64,000 nt of DNA from Amblyornis subalaris (lineage: Eukaryota; Chordata; Aves; Passeriformes; Ptilonorhynchidae). This document shows positions 51,344-63,475 of this stretch, one piece after another. The notes beneath the pieces were generated by a model. That model was not told the origin of the DNA, ran no database searches, and saw only the letters and a program-made list of their open reading frames with translations. The position numbers and the translations under genes are program-made. Position 1 is the stretch's first letter. Every line of letters begins with the position of its first letter. The stretch lies in contig JACAXG010000032.1 in NCBI GenBank assembly GCA_018881555.1, forward strand, positions 4,290,837-4,354,836. The letters are read 5' to 3'.

Positions 51344-51380
51344 GAATGCCCAGAGCCAGACTCAAGACTATGACCAAGAG
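51344..51380 (+). other. Exon-like segment between strong splice signals (doubtful)
   Basis: A good acceptor (pyrimidine-rich ttactctctgctgcacag ending at 51343) and a perfect donor (gaggtaagta, GT at 51381) bracket 37 bases. A plus open frame (51172-51384) runs through it but ends just past the donor. There is no known homologue. It could be a noncoding-transcript exon or a pseudo-exon. Confidence 0.12.
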
Positions 51381-54300
51381 GTAAGTAAGAAATCCCTTTC
51401 AAAAGAAGTACTAACTGTATTCCTAAAGGCTAGAGGAGAAAAATCACTTTTATCTTGTAAATTGGTTGTTAGGAGCATAATTTCTGAGGTTAGAGACCCT
51501 CATTTAAAACCCCTCTCGCTAACATATTTGTGCTTACAATCTTTCCTTGCCTAGCGGAATCAGTGAATTACACTGTATTAGTGCTAATGACTTTAGTGGA
51601 TGAAAAAGAAAACAAAACAAAACAGAAATAATCTATAACCAAATTGCTTCTGACAAAGTCTTTCTGTTTTGCTTGTAGTTTTCCACAATTCCCATACTTT
51701 TGGTTTGAGAAAAGAATAAAAAATAAGCAGATGAGCCTCTTAAGTATGTTGCACATTAATATGAAAAAATGCTCTGTTGAACACATTCTTAAGATAAAAT
51801 TCAGTTAGCTCAGTACAGTTTAGAAGCATGAAAAACAAAGCAAAACTAGAAGTCTAGAAGTTTTGGTTTTTTTTACTACATTATCTCATTCTGTGTGAGT
51901 TGTGAGAGAAATTTGAGTTTCACCTTGTTGAAATATTTCAGACAAAATGCATAGAATAGAATAAAGTTGCAGGAAATCACTTCCAGCATTTTCAGTTTTG
52001 CAACACTTATTTTACATTGCCAGAAATGTTGCATCTCATGCTCCTTAAAGTTTTGCTCCTGCCTGACAAGCATATAAGCAGTGATTTCAGAATTTTGACA
52101 GATTTCTGAGGAAGGGGTTTTTGTTCATGCTGTATAATGAAAAATTTAGTTTCTGAGAAGTATATTAGGTTGTGTGCATCTATGAAAACCTTGTATCTTT
52201 TTGAACCCTTATAGATTCTTCCAGCATTATGAGAAACAGATATTTCATATAAAGCACTTTGACTATATCTATGCTAGTAAATAAAATGGCTAGAGATTGT
52301 TGTCACCTCTGGTGCATAAATTTTGTTGATAAGGTCTTTTTACTTCTTTGCCTCCAAACCATCATGCTGAGACAAATACCCAACGTGTTAACTCCCGACC
52401 ATATCCCAGCTGTAATGTAGGTCAGTGACAGTCAGTCTGGGTGAAAAACTTGTCAAGGTACAGTCCTGCCATGCTTGGCTTCATGCCCTAGCCCTGGTCT
52501 GTGTACTCCTTTAGATGTAACCTAANAACTGAGTCACTATGGATAAATGATTCCCTGAAAACTTGCAACGGTGAGTAGGAAAAAAAATGTCTAAAGAGGT
52601 GAGCAAATAATGGTTCAGGCTTTGAGATGAAGCTGGGTTGTCATAGATAACCCAGCCGTGCTCTTCTCCATCATTGCTTCCCTCTGAATAAAGGAATTGT
52701 ATTTTGGAGGAGGAAAAGGTGGGGGAGGAGTACATGGTCTTTCATTCACATCTGTAACCCCAAAGCTGCTCCTGTCAAGGTCAGGATTGCAGAAACATTT
52801 TATCGTAGTAATGATAATGTAATCAGTTTTCTCTGATTGTAGGTGAAAGTGAAATTCTCTGAAAAAGGTGTCAGCAAGAAATTGCTCCTTGTTTTTGTTC
52901 CTGGTAAATGTAAGAGCCTGGAAGCTTCAATCTGACCTTCCAAGATTACACAGTGACCTGGTTTTGGTCCCTCCCACACAGTGAAACAGGCAAAGAGCAG
53001 CACAGGGCTAGCTGGGTTAGCACTATGAACAATGAGGTCAAAGAAATTCTGGAGTTTTCCCTGTTTCATTACGGAGCAGGGTACTTAGGAACAGAACATA
53101 CTGGAAAACCTGCAGGATTTCCATCCCTGTTGCAGAGATAATGCAACAGTTGTACTACTTGTAGTTTAGGGGTTGAAATAGTGAAGGAATTATTGTATGT
53201 GTTCATAGAGGGGGTGGGAGGGAAGTGATCAGGAGCATTTTTTAATTAAAAAAATCCACCCCAACCCCCCCGAAACCACCTGCATGAAAACATATGCACT
53301 ATGCATACAATGTACGAAACATGCAATTTATCATCATTGTGAGTAGGCTGGAGTGAGCTAAGCTTTCCAAACACTGTTCTTGCTGTGGAATGCAGCCATT
53401 CTTCATGATAGTCTTCAGGGCATAAGTATTTCTAAACCTGAAGTGTTTCACAGCATATTTTAAATAATCAGTCATCATATTAAATGTTCTCAGTGACTCC
53501 AGTGTTTCTGCATTTGAGCTACTTCTCACTGCAGAAAAATTACACAAGAGTAGAGAAAATAACTGTCTCATCCCAATACTACCTAATCAAAATGTAAGTA
53601 TTTTCTACCTATTATTTTATTTGTGTGGTGTTTTGAGAAAACATGTAAGAGTGCTGGACTTAAGAAATACAAGCCTTAAACCAGACTTGTAACCAGCATT
53701 GTACTTGGAGCTCTAGAACCAGCCTAAAGAGCAGTTTTGGGTAGAAATACAAATTTTCCTGATAGGGAAAAGTGTAAATAGTAATGTTTAGAACTGTAGC
53801 ATCTGTGTAATATAATTCATGTCAAATGAATTAAGTAGTGTAAGCTGGTCGTTGTGACTCCCAATGAAGCTGGTGGGACGGGAAATGCTCCCAGGAACAC
53901 ATACAAGCACAGGACAGTTAATTCCACATCCTTTAGACATGCATATTTTTAGCATGAAATGAGTTCGATATTTGAGTATTTGAGGTATATATATACATGT
54001 TTACATACAGTAAAAGCTATTTTACCTCATGACAGATAATTATGATAAGCATACTATCTTGAGACACAGAAACTACAGGGACTACACTCATGAGAAAGTA
54101 AGAAAAAAGGAAACATGGGGTTTGTTGATATGTTTGCTTTTCTTAAATATTCCAGGCTAAGAAAGATGGAGTACTTGTGTTTCTAAAGGGATCTGGAAGA
54201 GTCAAACATTCTCCTCTATTCAGTGGGTCCAGTGGATCCAACTCTGAAGCTGATTCTTAGGATATAATCAAATTATCACCATGTTGAGTGAAATTTTGGA

Positions 54301-57300
54301 TCCAGTCTGGACAACTGAAATGAGACCAGTTTTCAGACAAAATGAAGTATGAAGTGCTAAAATGAGATTTATGGAGCCGTGAGGAACATATCCTCTGTTA
54401 CTCCAATTTATGTAAAATTCATGTGATTTCATGTTTAATAAGAATATTGGACTTTCTGAGTGAACCTTAAGCACAGTTTTGAGTGATCCTTGGCTGATTT
54501 ATGCTTTGCATTCTCACATGATTTTGACAATGAACCAGACAAAATTTGGCAGTTTTGACTGTGTTTCATTNTGAGATTTTGAGTTTATTTGGACCTGAAA
54601 CACAAGCAAAACTTGTAGCTGTGAACCCACCCAGAAAGAAACAGAATAAAACGGTGACCCAGCCCTCCACAAAATTAAATTCGAGATTTTCACATAATTC
54701 TGACCTATGGATATTAAAATTAGGTGAGAGGAATCCTGTGCTCCAGGAACACCACTGTTGGTGACAAGAAGCAACACAAGAGAGAACAATAGCTTCCAGA
54801 TGCAGCCTACATGGCCACTAGAAGACATATTTCCATATTTTCTCTGTTGTTTCTTCCATACAAACAGTTGAACTTGCAGATCTTTAACACACTGGGAACC
54901 CAGCTCTACCCCTACACCAACCTGCTCACCTGTCTGCCAGGTACCACCAACTGCACTCATCCAAACCCATCTCATCTGCTTAATGTACATTCACCTCTGG
55001 CATGTTTCACTTCAGCAAGCTTTTAATTGACAGAGACTTTTTGCCTCCTGATCCTGGTCCCACGTTCTCAGGCAGGAGAGCAGACCTTGAAAACAGCTGG
55101 TTTCTGGCAGAGGTTGGAAAGCCAAGATGTTTCTGCACTCAAATACTTATCTGAAGGATCTGTCTGCAGCTCTACTGAATGACTCCACTTCGACAGACCT
55201 GGCAACTGCTGCTGTTGTGCACCACTTTAGGAGGCTCAAAACTTCTGCTCTACACTAAGCAAGGCTGTGTATTAGTATCAGCTTTCCCATCCTGCCAGCA
55301 AACTTATGTCATGCTAGAGGGGTATGACATGGAATGAAGTTTTTAGTTTTGCACTGCCATGGGCATAAGAAACAGTACAAATAAAGATTAAAAACAAATA
55401 AAGAGAGAACAAAGCCTTGCTCGAGTGAAATGGGATTATAAAGATGAAAGAATTTGCATGCACACACAGATTTTGCATAGTTTCAAGTCAGCTATAGTTT
55501 ATTAGTGTATTTTCATTCATTCCAGTGAATCACATCCCTTGTCATCTTAGCTGAATTTTTCAGGGATGGTGGACTAAACTGTCACTGCTGATAACAGTTC
55601 TGGTGATCTATCCATGAACTGTAACCCCACTAAACTGACTAGTTTGTTGGGGTTTTTTCTGTTACACCTTTGGGCAGCCTCTGGCTCTTCATTATTGTAC
55701 TAAGAGCTCAATTAAAAAAAAAACCACCACCTTTTCTAGATGAATGAGAATGTCATTTAACTTTGTAATTTTTTTCTTATCATCCTTCTCCTTGGATGCA
55801 GTTCAGAAGTTTAAGATGTTTTTGACTTCAATACCAAAATAGGAACAAATTATACCTCAGATTAAAAAAAAAAAAGCATGGTGAACAAGCAGTATACAAT
55901 CTCANAGTGTTTTTCCTCCAGGAGATATCTTCTCAAGTGGTCAGGTTTGTAAGGGAATTGCAGAGCAAAACATACTTTTTGCTAACAGTTAGTAGTAGTT
56001 TCAAAGTTTTTCTTGCATGTATCATTCTCACATAAAATTTCAGAAAAGTTCTGTCCAAATTTAGCTCTTCAGAGTCTCAAAGCATATCCCAAGCTCAAAC
56101 ACGACAACACTGCAGGTATCACGAAGAAGCGGATCACAAGCAGGCTTAAACCACTAGTTATATTGACTTAAAAGACTTTTAGGTTGAACTAAGGAATAAA
56201 AAGGTCAAGAGTAGTCTTAAGGGTTGCCCAGTAAAACAGTAGCAGGGAAAAGAGTGAATGACAAGTCGTGTGCTGCATTCTCTCACTATAATGAGCAGTA
56301 TGGATTATGAAATGACATGAAAGGGGAAGCTCTTGCACCTCAAGGAAAACACAGCCCTGACCTCTAGCAGGAAGAGCACCCACAGCACAATCTGACCCCA
56401 TCAGGTCAGTGAACTGTTACCCACATAAAGAAACACACAAGAATAAATGAGACAATTCAGATAGTCAGCTTCCTAGAAGTGTTTGCTACCTAAAATTGAT
56501 GGGAAACCAGTGTGAAAAAGACCGTGTAATTGATGGGGGAGAAAATCAAAGAAAAATGCACCACATCCTTCATCCTTTTCTCCCCTATCTTCTTTCTTTC
56601 CTTCATCTCATCCCATCCTCAATGACTGAGGAGGGGATGACTTAGCTAGGATGTTTCCTTGAGGGCATGAAGAGGAGAAGGGACATAGCAAGTTCTAATA
56701 ATNGAGAACATGTACAACAGAAAATTTCAGTTTAACAAATGACTTATAAAATAATAGGATAACCCCAAAAGAAAGAACCCAGAAAGAAAATATGAATTCC
56801 AAATGAAGGCAGTGTCTTAAGACTAAAACAGGCAGGTACTCTCAAAAAAACTCCCAGTGGGAGAGGAAGAGCTCACTTCATACATTGAATGCAAACGTGC
56901 ACCAGGCCAAGGGAGAGAGAAGAGGCAAGCAGAATCTCAAGCTGCAGTGAAAAGGAAAATGTAAGCTCAACAAACTTTCCAAGGTGAGGCCAGGCTTTGA
57001 AGAAAGAAAAAGGGGAAACAAGGGAAGAGAGAGGGAGAGGCATTANACTGCCAGACCTTTGCACACATTGTAACCAAGATACTGGAACAGCTAAAAAGGA
57101 ACGTTGGAATCAGATATATTTTAAGTTTCTGTTTTCATATTTCATATTTTGTTTCCAATTTTGCAGTCAGGAATTCATCTCAGTGTTTGCTAGGACACAT
57201 TTCTTTCCTTCTTTAGTCTTGTCTTGTGTAAAGAACGGGCTGTTTTGGCAAGAGGCGTGCTATGGAGAAATAACCTGTGATGCTGGATTAACTCATGCTG

Positions 57301-57742
57301 GATGTCATCCTTTGCCATGTGATGAAGGAAAGCAATGGGTTTAGGGTGCAGAATGTTTTGTGAAGTTCTTGCTAGACAAAGCCCCCACATGGGCTCAAAA
57401 AAAGCAAACTTCTCAGAAACCTAATTGAGCCAACAAGGAACCATGTAAACTAAAACTGTGTAAANGACTATGTGAGCGAAAATGGGGCAGAGTGCAAATC
57501 AGACACAAGCCTTTTCTTTTTTTAACTCTCGCAAACCCTTCCAGATGTTGAAATGAGTAAACAGCACTTGACAACTGTGTTTCATTGTTAATCCTGGTGT
57601 CAGGGTTAACTTTACTCTGCTTTTCTACCTTGTCTCCTTACTACAAATAGTGCTGGAGGTTCCAAATATGTTAGTTTTTGCTTTCTGTTAAAGGTAAACA
57701 CGTGCACAAGGTCACTTTTGTTACAGAATGACTAAGATAAAT
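51381..57742. other. Gene-free unique sequence
   Basis: No gene was recognised. The interval contains a moderately GC-richer block with long open frames and paired AATAAA signals (54514-55400, listed separately), A runs at about 55694 and 55864, and a pyrimidine tract at 56560-56620. The rest is unassigned AT-rich DNA. Confidence 0.6.
54514..55400. other. Open-frame block with polyadenylation-like end
   Basis: The minus strand is open for 158 codons (54514-54990, starting from a true ATG), and the plus strand carries 72- and 71-codon frames in the same DNA. GC is above the local level from about 54880 to 55300. Two AATAAA hexamers lie close together at about 55379 and 55397 on the plus strand. 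Openness in several frames argues against selection for one protein. A noncoding terminal exon on the plus strand is possible but unproven. Confidence 0.12.
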
Positions 57743-57786
57743 TTCAAATATAGCCCTGCTCAAATAGAGCAGGGAATTTTTATATT
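57743..57786. repeat. Hairpin with 8-bp GC-rich stem
   Basis: ccctgctc (57754-57761), loop aaata, gagcaggg (57767-57774) form a perfect stem, extended loosely by aaatata/tatattt on the outside, followed by T-rich sequence. It looks superficially like a bacterial terminator, but the genomic context is eukaryotic. Confidence 0.55.
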
Positions 57787-59208
57787 TTAACAAAAAAGTA
57801 TTTGTTCTCCTTTGTGTTGGCGTCAATGGCAGTTCTTATATGTAATACCATTAGCACTGGTAGCTGAAGTTCCCCACAAGGAAATGATTCAAGACAGATG
57901 ATAACAAAAAGTAGGGAAAAAAATGGGATGTGGTTACAGCAGCAAAAATCTCACTTATTAAGGTTATGTCTTCACTGTGGAGTTGCTCAGCTGGTGTCCC
58001 CAGTTTGGCAACAACAAAGTCCTCCAAACCAACTGGAGTGATGCCTTGATCTAAGCAAGATGAATTGCANAGCTGCAGATTACCGTATGTGCACTAATTG
58101 TTCTTCTTCGTAGTCTGATAAATAGCTCACTTTGCAGGGAGCATTCAGATATCCTTCTTGTGCCTTACCACAGTTCCCTCTTTTCTTCACTCTGCTCATG
58201 GGAAAACACTCAACGTCTTCAGAACCATACAACATNTCCACGGAAGTCCTGTCTTACACCTGTGACCCAGACTTAGTTATTGCTATTCTTTTCATCATAA
58301 TACACTATCATAAAGCTAAAATTATTGGTGCAACAAAAGATGAAAAGGTATTTACATTAGGAAAGACAAATCGATCTTCCTTCACTGCAGACATTTATGG
58401 TGTGGGGTGTGATCCACAGGATCTGTTCTAGGTGTCACCATGACACTGAGATTAGGGTAACCTAAAAAACACTATTCATTGTCTACAAAGAGAGGGGANC
58501 TGAGGTGTAGACATTTACATCAGTTAAGATTAATCCCATTCCAAGTGACTAATCTCAGCTGGGAAAGAGCTATCACTTTTTTAACTGCCTTGAGTTCAGA
58601 TCACTGACTGTCACAGTGAGCGCTGGATTGTAGTGTTGAATCAAACAGATTAGCTGAGGTNATGAGAGATGCAAAGTAGGGTGGATCACACACATTTACA
58701 GAGTCANACCCTGGTTACCTACCCTTTCCAGCAGAGTCCAGTCACTGCTGGGGTGGGTGCCCCTCTGTGTCTCTTTTCAGTGTGGGTTACAACAGTCTGC
58801 TCATTAGTGAGCATCTGTCTCAAATGTTGTGGTTGTCCTAAGATCGATGTTTGCCATGAACGTGGAAGGCTAGATCAGAGATAGTGGAATAAAAGGTACA
58901 GACCCACTTGTACAGACAGGTGCCAGGCAGTAGAAAAGGTTACCACTTGCAGCTGACACTGGTGAAAACAGACCTTTTTAGCTCTTTCCCACTATTGTTT
59001 AAACTAAACTGCCTGAATTCACACTGACTGGGCAATGAGAAAAGTACTTGCACAGACAGGAATCTGATCCAAGAAGCAGCAGGTTTAGCTAAGAGACAAT
59101 AGCTAAGAGTTAACAGATGAATGCCGGGGTTTCTGGAGAACCCGTGAGCTTCCACGTAAGGGAGCAAAGGAGTCCCCAGACAGGATTGTTTTCTTACCAG
59201 GGAGATTT

Positions 59209-59232
59209 TAGAAAATTATTTAGAAAATTATT
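59209..59232. repeat. Perfect 12-bp tandem duplication
   Basis: tagaaaattatt occurs twice in direct tandem. This is a recent slippage or duplication event in AT-rich DNA. Confidence 0.85.
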
Positions 59233-60370
59233 CAAGCAGGTGCATGACTAAGATTAGAGGCTGATAGACGACAGATTGATAAAATGAAGTGGAAAGAGAC
59301 AAACCATGCAGTGTCATGGTACTTGTAATCGCCAAATTTTAAAGACAAAAATATGTAGGTGTAGGATTTCTATTTCAAACGTGATTCTGCACTGTGATTC
59401 TGTCTAAAGGCTTCAGCAATGCAAATTGGACCTACCTTGAAGANTTTATCTCAGAAACCATAGAGTTTGATTAGCCTTAGAATCAGTCAGTTAGCCAGAG
59501 AGATGCTGATCAGTTCTTCGTTGTGTCCTTGCATTTTCAAGAAAAAACAAAATACAGACATTGTCCAAGACAAATTTTCTAAACAGAGTGTTGGGGAAAC
59601 CAGTGGTTGCTATAGCTAGCCATGATTACAGTGATTACCCACCTGAATACCAGCCCACCATGTCAGATGACTGGCCTGTTCCTGGGAAATGGGAAAATGA
59701 AAGGTTGTCCTCTTGGAGGTTTCATCTGGCTGCATTTCAGGCTACTACACAGTTTCATTTGTGTTACTCTATTTATATTCTTCATGACATACATGGATGC
59801 ATAAACTGATCCGATTTAGAAACCTGTGCACCGGATGTAAGCACCTTGTTTGGGAAGTTTGCTAACTGCATGTCAAGGCAGAAACTGTAGGAAAATAACT
59901 TCAAAATCCAAGCAACACTAAAGACAAACTCACCAAACAGTACCTTATCTCACATTTCAGCAGACAAAAGTAAGACTNTATCACTTCCCATTTTATGTGT
60001 GAGTAGACCCCAGGCCATAAAAATCAAATAAGACACAACNAGGAAAAAATTTGGGCTAATGAAAAACTTATGTGAGAAATGAAGAAACTCTGTAGGGCCA
60101 AGTACACATTGATTTCATAATTCAAATCCTGTAAGCTGCTTTTCCATTAGTTGGCAAAGCATTTCTCCAAGCTTTGCCTGGACTAGAAAGTGCTATTTTT
60201 AACATGATAATGAGCTCCGCATCAGTTTTCAAATCCTTATCACAAACAGAATTAGAACTGAAGTAATCAGTACAATATAAGATTTACTTGTATCTTCTCT
60301 TGATCAGTTAGCAATGATCAACGTGGTGTGAACTAAGTAAAATCTTGTGTGTTCAACGTTTTTGTTCTGA

Positions 60371-60400
60371 CATTGCCTGGAAATGGCATTGCCTGGATAT
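60371..60400. repeat. Imperfect 16-bp tandem duplication
   Basis: cattgcctggaaatgg is followed directly by cattgcctggatat. The shared 11-12 bases indicate a small tandem duplication. Confidence 0.7.
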
Positions 60401-60730
60401 TTTCTTTTACNAGCTGGGACATCACATTTCCCCGTGGATCCCCTCAAGGCTGATGAGAGTGTTTTAGTCATGAATTCAGTTTGTTGGTTTGCCTGCATTT
60501 TCTGAGGATGATGCGTTTCCAAAGAAGTATGATGAGAAGATCTGTATGGAAACTGTTTACTTGTTCCTGAAGAGTTTGCTTAAGACTTTAAAATTGACAA
60601 GAAAACCTCTGGCTTTTGAGGAATTCCTCTGTACCTGAGAAATTTTCAACCATCTTCATTGTGACCTTGGTACTAGCAAAAGCTTGTGAAGGTTAATAAT
60701 TGACATTCAGTTACATTTTGGCATTTAATT

Positions 60731-60774
60731 ACATTGACAAATGCAAACCCATTGTGATATATGGTTGTCAATGT
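60731..60774. promoter_or_regulatory. Inverted repeat flanking an octamer-like site
   Basis: acattgacaa (60731-60740) and ttgtcaatgt (60765-60774) are perfect 10-bp inverted arms. The 24-base centre starts with atgcaaa, seven bases of the POU octamer. ATTGACA/TGTCAAT words resemble PBX/MEIS and SOX sites. The arrangement looks regulatory, but no direct evidence exists. Confidence 0.3.
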
Positions 60775-61044
60775 CCTTTACCGTGGTCTCTTGATGANCT
60801 AGTTAATTCTATTTCCAGTATCAAAAGTAAGTCTGGCCTATGGTTTTAAAGCTGGAGACATGATCATGATTAAATCTGAGGTTCTCCAACATCAATGAGT
60901 TGTAGATTTTCACCAATCTATTCACTGAAGCCCAAAGCTTCAGGTTGATCTAGAACTGTTTTTGAGTTTTGTTTTGGGGTTTTGCTATTGGTTTGTTTTG
61001 TTTGTTTATTTATCTAAGAAAATAAACCCAAACCCAGAATTTCT

Positions 61045-61165
61045 TTTTTCAGCTGGGTAAACTGAAACTCGGAGTGGTCAAGTGGCTGTGGCAAAGCCAA
61101 TGGACAAGTCAGGGCAGAACAAGACCAGCAGCACTTAGACTTGTAATTCTGTATCCCAAGTTCTC
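61045..61165 (-). mobile_element. Possible MIR-like SINE relic (minus strand)
   Basis: On the plus strand the order 'gggtaaactgaaactcggagtggtcaagtggctgtggcaaagcc', 'caagtcagggcagaacaagaccagcag', 'gtaattctgtatcccaagttct' tracks the reverse complement of amniote MIR (gaggaaactgaggcacagagaggttaagtgacttgcccaaggtca..., agtggcagagc..., aacccagg...). Divergence is high and the tRNA-like box is weak, so this is less certain than the copy at 34.8 kb. Confidence 0.5.
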
Positions 61166-63389
61166 ATTGCCCTGGCACATGTTCAGTCAGCTGTCTCAGT
61201 GCTTTACAAAGCATGTGAGTACCACCAACCTTGTGAGACCGAGTCAGAAACCAGGCAAATGCACAAAATCTGAGATGTAACTGAGCTAATTCAATAAACT
61301 GAGGAAACCAGAAAACCAGTTCAATGCAGCAACATGAACAAGAGATGAAGCAGATGAGAAACAAACTTCGATTAAGTTAATTAAAATAAATTATTTAGAT
61401 ATACCTTTACTGAATGTTCTTCTGGAAATCTTGTTTTGTCTAGCAATGCATTTATTTTTAGTGTGGGCTCCTTTTCTACCTCCATTTCTGTTGCTAGGGA
61501 GAAGCTAGGAGTATGTTCTATTCATTGAGGCTCTCAACAACTGAATAAAGCATTCCAGTGTTACTCTACCTGACATTTTTACCATCAGAGCAGATAATCC
61601 CCAACTGCAGAGGCCTACAAGGCAGAGGCCTCTCCAGAATTTTTTGTAACCATCTCCTGAAGTGCTGTATGGGACTTTTGAAACAAGCCAAGACTGTAGT
61701 GCTGTTAATTGTGTTAGTAACCAAGGCAGGACATGCTGCCTTCTGCTGTCAGAGGTGGCAATGCTCTGAGGATCATTTTGGAGCTCCTAACCANTGCTGC
61801 TCACCATTGTGTGCTGTCAAGGCATGAAACCAACAGAGAGACAGCTAAAATTTGTCATCTAAGTAAGGATATGTGGTGGTGGTGGCAGAGCTGGGTGACA
61901 TTTTCAAGACATTTTATACAGGTCTTAAGACTTGAACTGCATATGTGTGTGTTCCCTTTTCTGTCTTGACTTTTCCTGGATGTTGGCAGTGCTCTGCACA
62001 CTAAGGGTCATAACTGCTCTAGGGGTCACAGGAGAGTTCAGGAGCTTGTGGACAATTTTTTAACAAAAACAACAGCAACAACAGCAAAAGATGAATAATA
62101 TGAAAAGCAAGTTATGCTGTTTCAACCTTTGATTAAAAGCAGCAGCCCTTCATTCAAACCCCGCAGTCTTTGCCCTTGCTGTACTCTGTTAAGACATTCA
62201 GGAGACTTTTAGGAAGACAGAGGGGTGAAAGGGCTCACAGTTTTCAAAAGTGAAAATTTTTTTCATCTAATTATCTGCCCAAATGGGGGCAAGGGTTAGA
62301 ATAACAGTTAATGCAGATAGCACATTTGCAGAAAGTCCTGCTCTGTGGGTTGTGTTCATCCAGTCTGCTACATCTACTACCCCATGTGATCACGTGAGAT
62401 TTCAAACTCAAATTTGNGCCTCTTCAACATTATGGATTTGGTTGTAAAATTGGTCTATAACTTAGTTTTTTATAAAAGTGGCCAGTAGTGACCTGTGTGA
62501 GTTGACTCTAATTACAATAAAACTTTACAAATCTAAATCAGATGTGCTATATAAAAATAAAGAAAGGAAAAGGTAGGGTGAGCTGGATGCCAAACAGAAA
62601 CAAAACCTGATATGTTGCTAGTGCTTCTACTGCTTTGGCTGTGCAGGATGGAGAACTGCTAGTCCAATTTGGTGAAGTAAGTAGAATAGTAGGGCAGAAG
62701 AGCAGGAGAAAGAGGCCCAGGACACAAAAATCTCTCTGGTTCTGCATGGAAAGATGAGACATTTCTGCCTAGCCCTTTCTATGTGGATGCTTTTTCAAGC
62801 TCATTTTGGTTGTAGATTTGGATTTAATGAAAGGTGAAAGTCTGAGGTTACCAGAACAGTTGGTGAACCTTCTGCCAATTAAAAGTTTCGCCCCAAAGAC
62901 CACACCTTGCGGTGGCTGAATTTCACTGCCACCCCTTCCAGAGTGTTTTCCCTCTGCTACCTTGTTATTGTAGCGATGGTGGTATTGTAAATTATAGTCC
63001 CAGCTGGATGAAGAACCCTTCTGAACTGATCCTGGTGCTGTTCCCTATAGAATTGCTAATGATTACACAGCTGCCTCGTAGGCATTCTAGAGCACAGGCT
63101 CATGGGTCTGCCTCCAGCACAAGTTGCAATAAAGTTTATTTTCATTCAAAACAATATATATTGGGATTATTGTCAGAGCAGCCCCAGAGGCTTGAACAGG
63201 AGGTCTAGTAAGCATTGGTAAGAAAATTGGAAGCCTTGAGGTTATTAATGTTGCTAGAACAGCAAGCTTAGTGGCCAGCAGAGGTATAATTTACCTACAC
63301 TAGCATCACACACTGGAGCAAGGCAATCAAGCAAGAGGTCAAGGGACTTTAACACAACATAAGACAGATATATAGCCCTGGGCCTTTTA
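61166..63389. other. Gene-free unique sequence
   Basis: No gene or transposon was recognised. A 10-base direct repeat gcagaggcct occurs at 61607-61616 and 61622-61631, a short GTG repeat at about 61872-61884, and a CAA/AAC-rich repeat at 62062-62090. Open frames are short and unrecognised. Confidence 0.6.
62062..62090. repeat. CAA/CAG-type imperfect trinucleotide repeat
   Basis: aacaacagcaacaacagcaa-like sequence made of AAC and AGC units, short and interrupted. Confidence 0.7.
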
Positions 63390-63475
63390 GGCCAGATTCT
63401 CAGCTGCTGTAAATCAACGTAGCTTCATGGGATTCAGTGGACCTATGCAGCTTTCAATGTGCTAAGAATCTGGCC
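63390..63475. mobile_element. Palindromic MITE copy 2 with terminal inverted repeats
   Basis: The 86-bp element opens ggccagattctcagc and closes gctaagaatctggcc, a 15-base terminal inverted repeat with one mismatch. TA dinucleotides sit directly outside both ends (63388-63389 and 63476-63477), as expected for a Tc1/mariner-type TA insertion. The interior 'tgtaaatcaacgtagcttcatgggattcagtggacctatgcagc' fits the same self-complementary plan as the copy at 33520-33598. I recall such ggccagatyctcagctggtg... elements as common in reptiles and birds, but the family name is not certain. There is no coding capacity. Confidence 0.75.

Larger units (their letters stand above)
57787..61044. other. Gene-free unique sequence
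   Basis: No gene was recognised. Small perfect or near-perfect tandem duplications occur at 59209-59232, 59381-59404 and 60371-60400, and a structured palindromic motif at 60731-60774. Open frames, the longest about 100 codons (58132-58431), are unrecognised. Confidence 0.6.

Noticed and set aside
51172..51384. 70-codon frame as a coding gene.
   Set aside because: It ends right after a splice donor and has no known homologue; only the splice-site pair is worth a note.
59561..59809. 82-codon plus-strand frame with a plausible-looking composition.
   Set aside because: No family was recognised, an alternative frame is open over the same bases, and no splice or promoter context is present.
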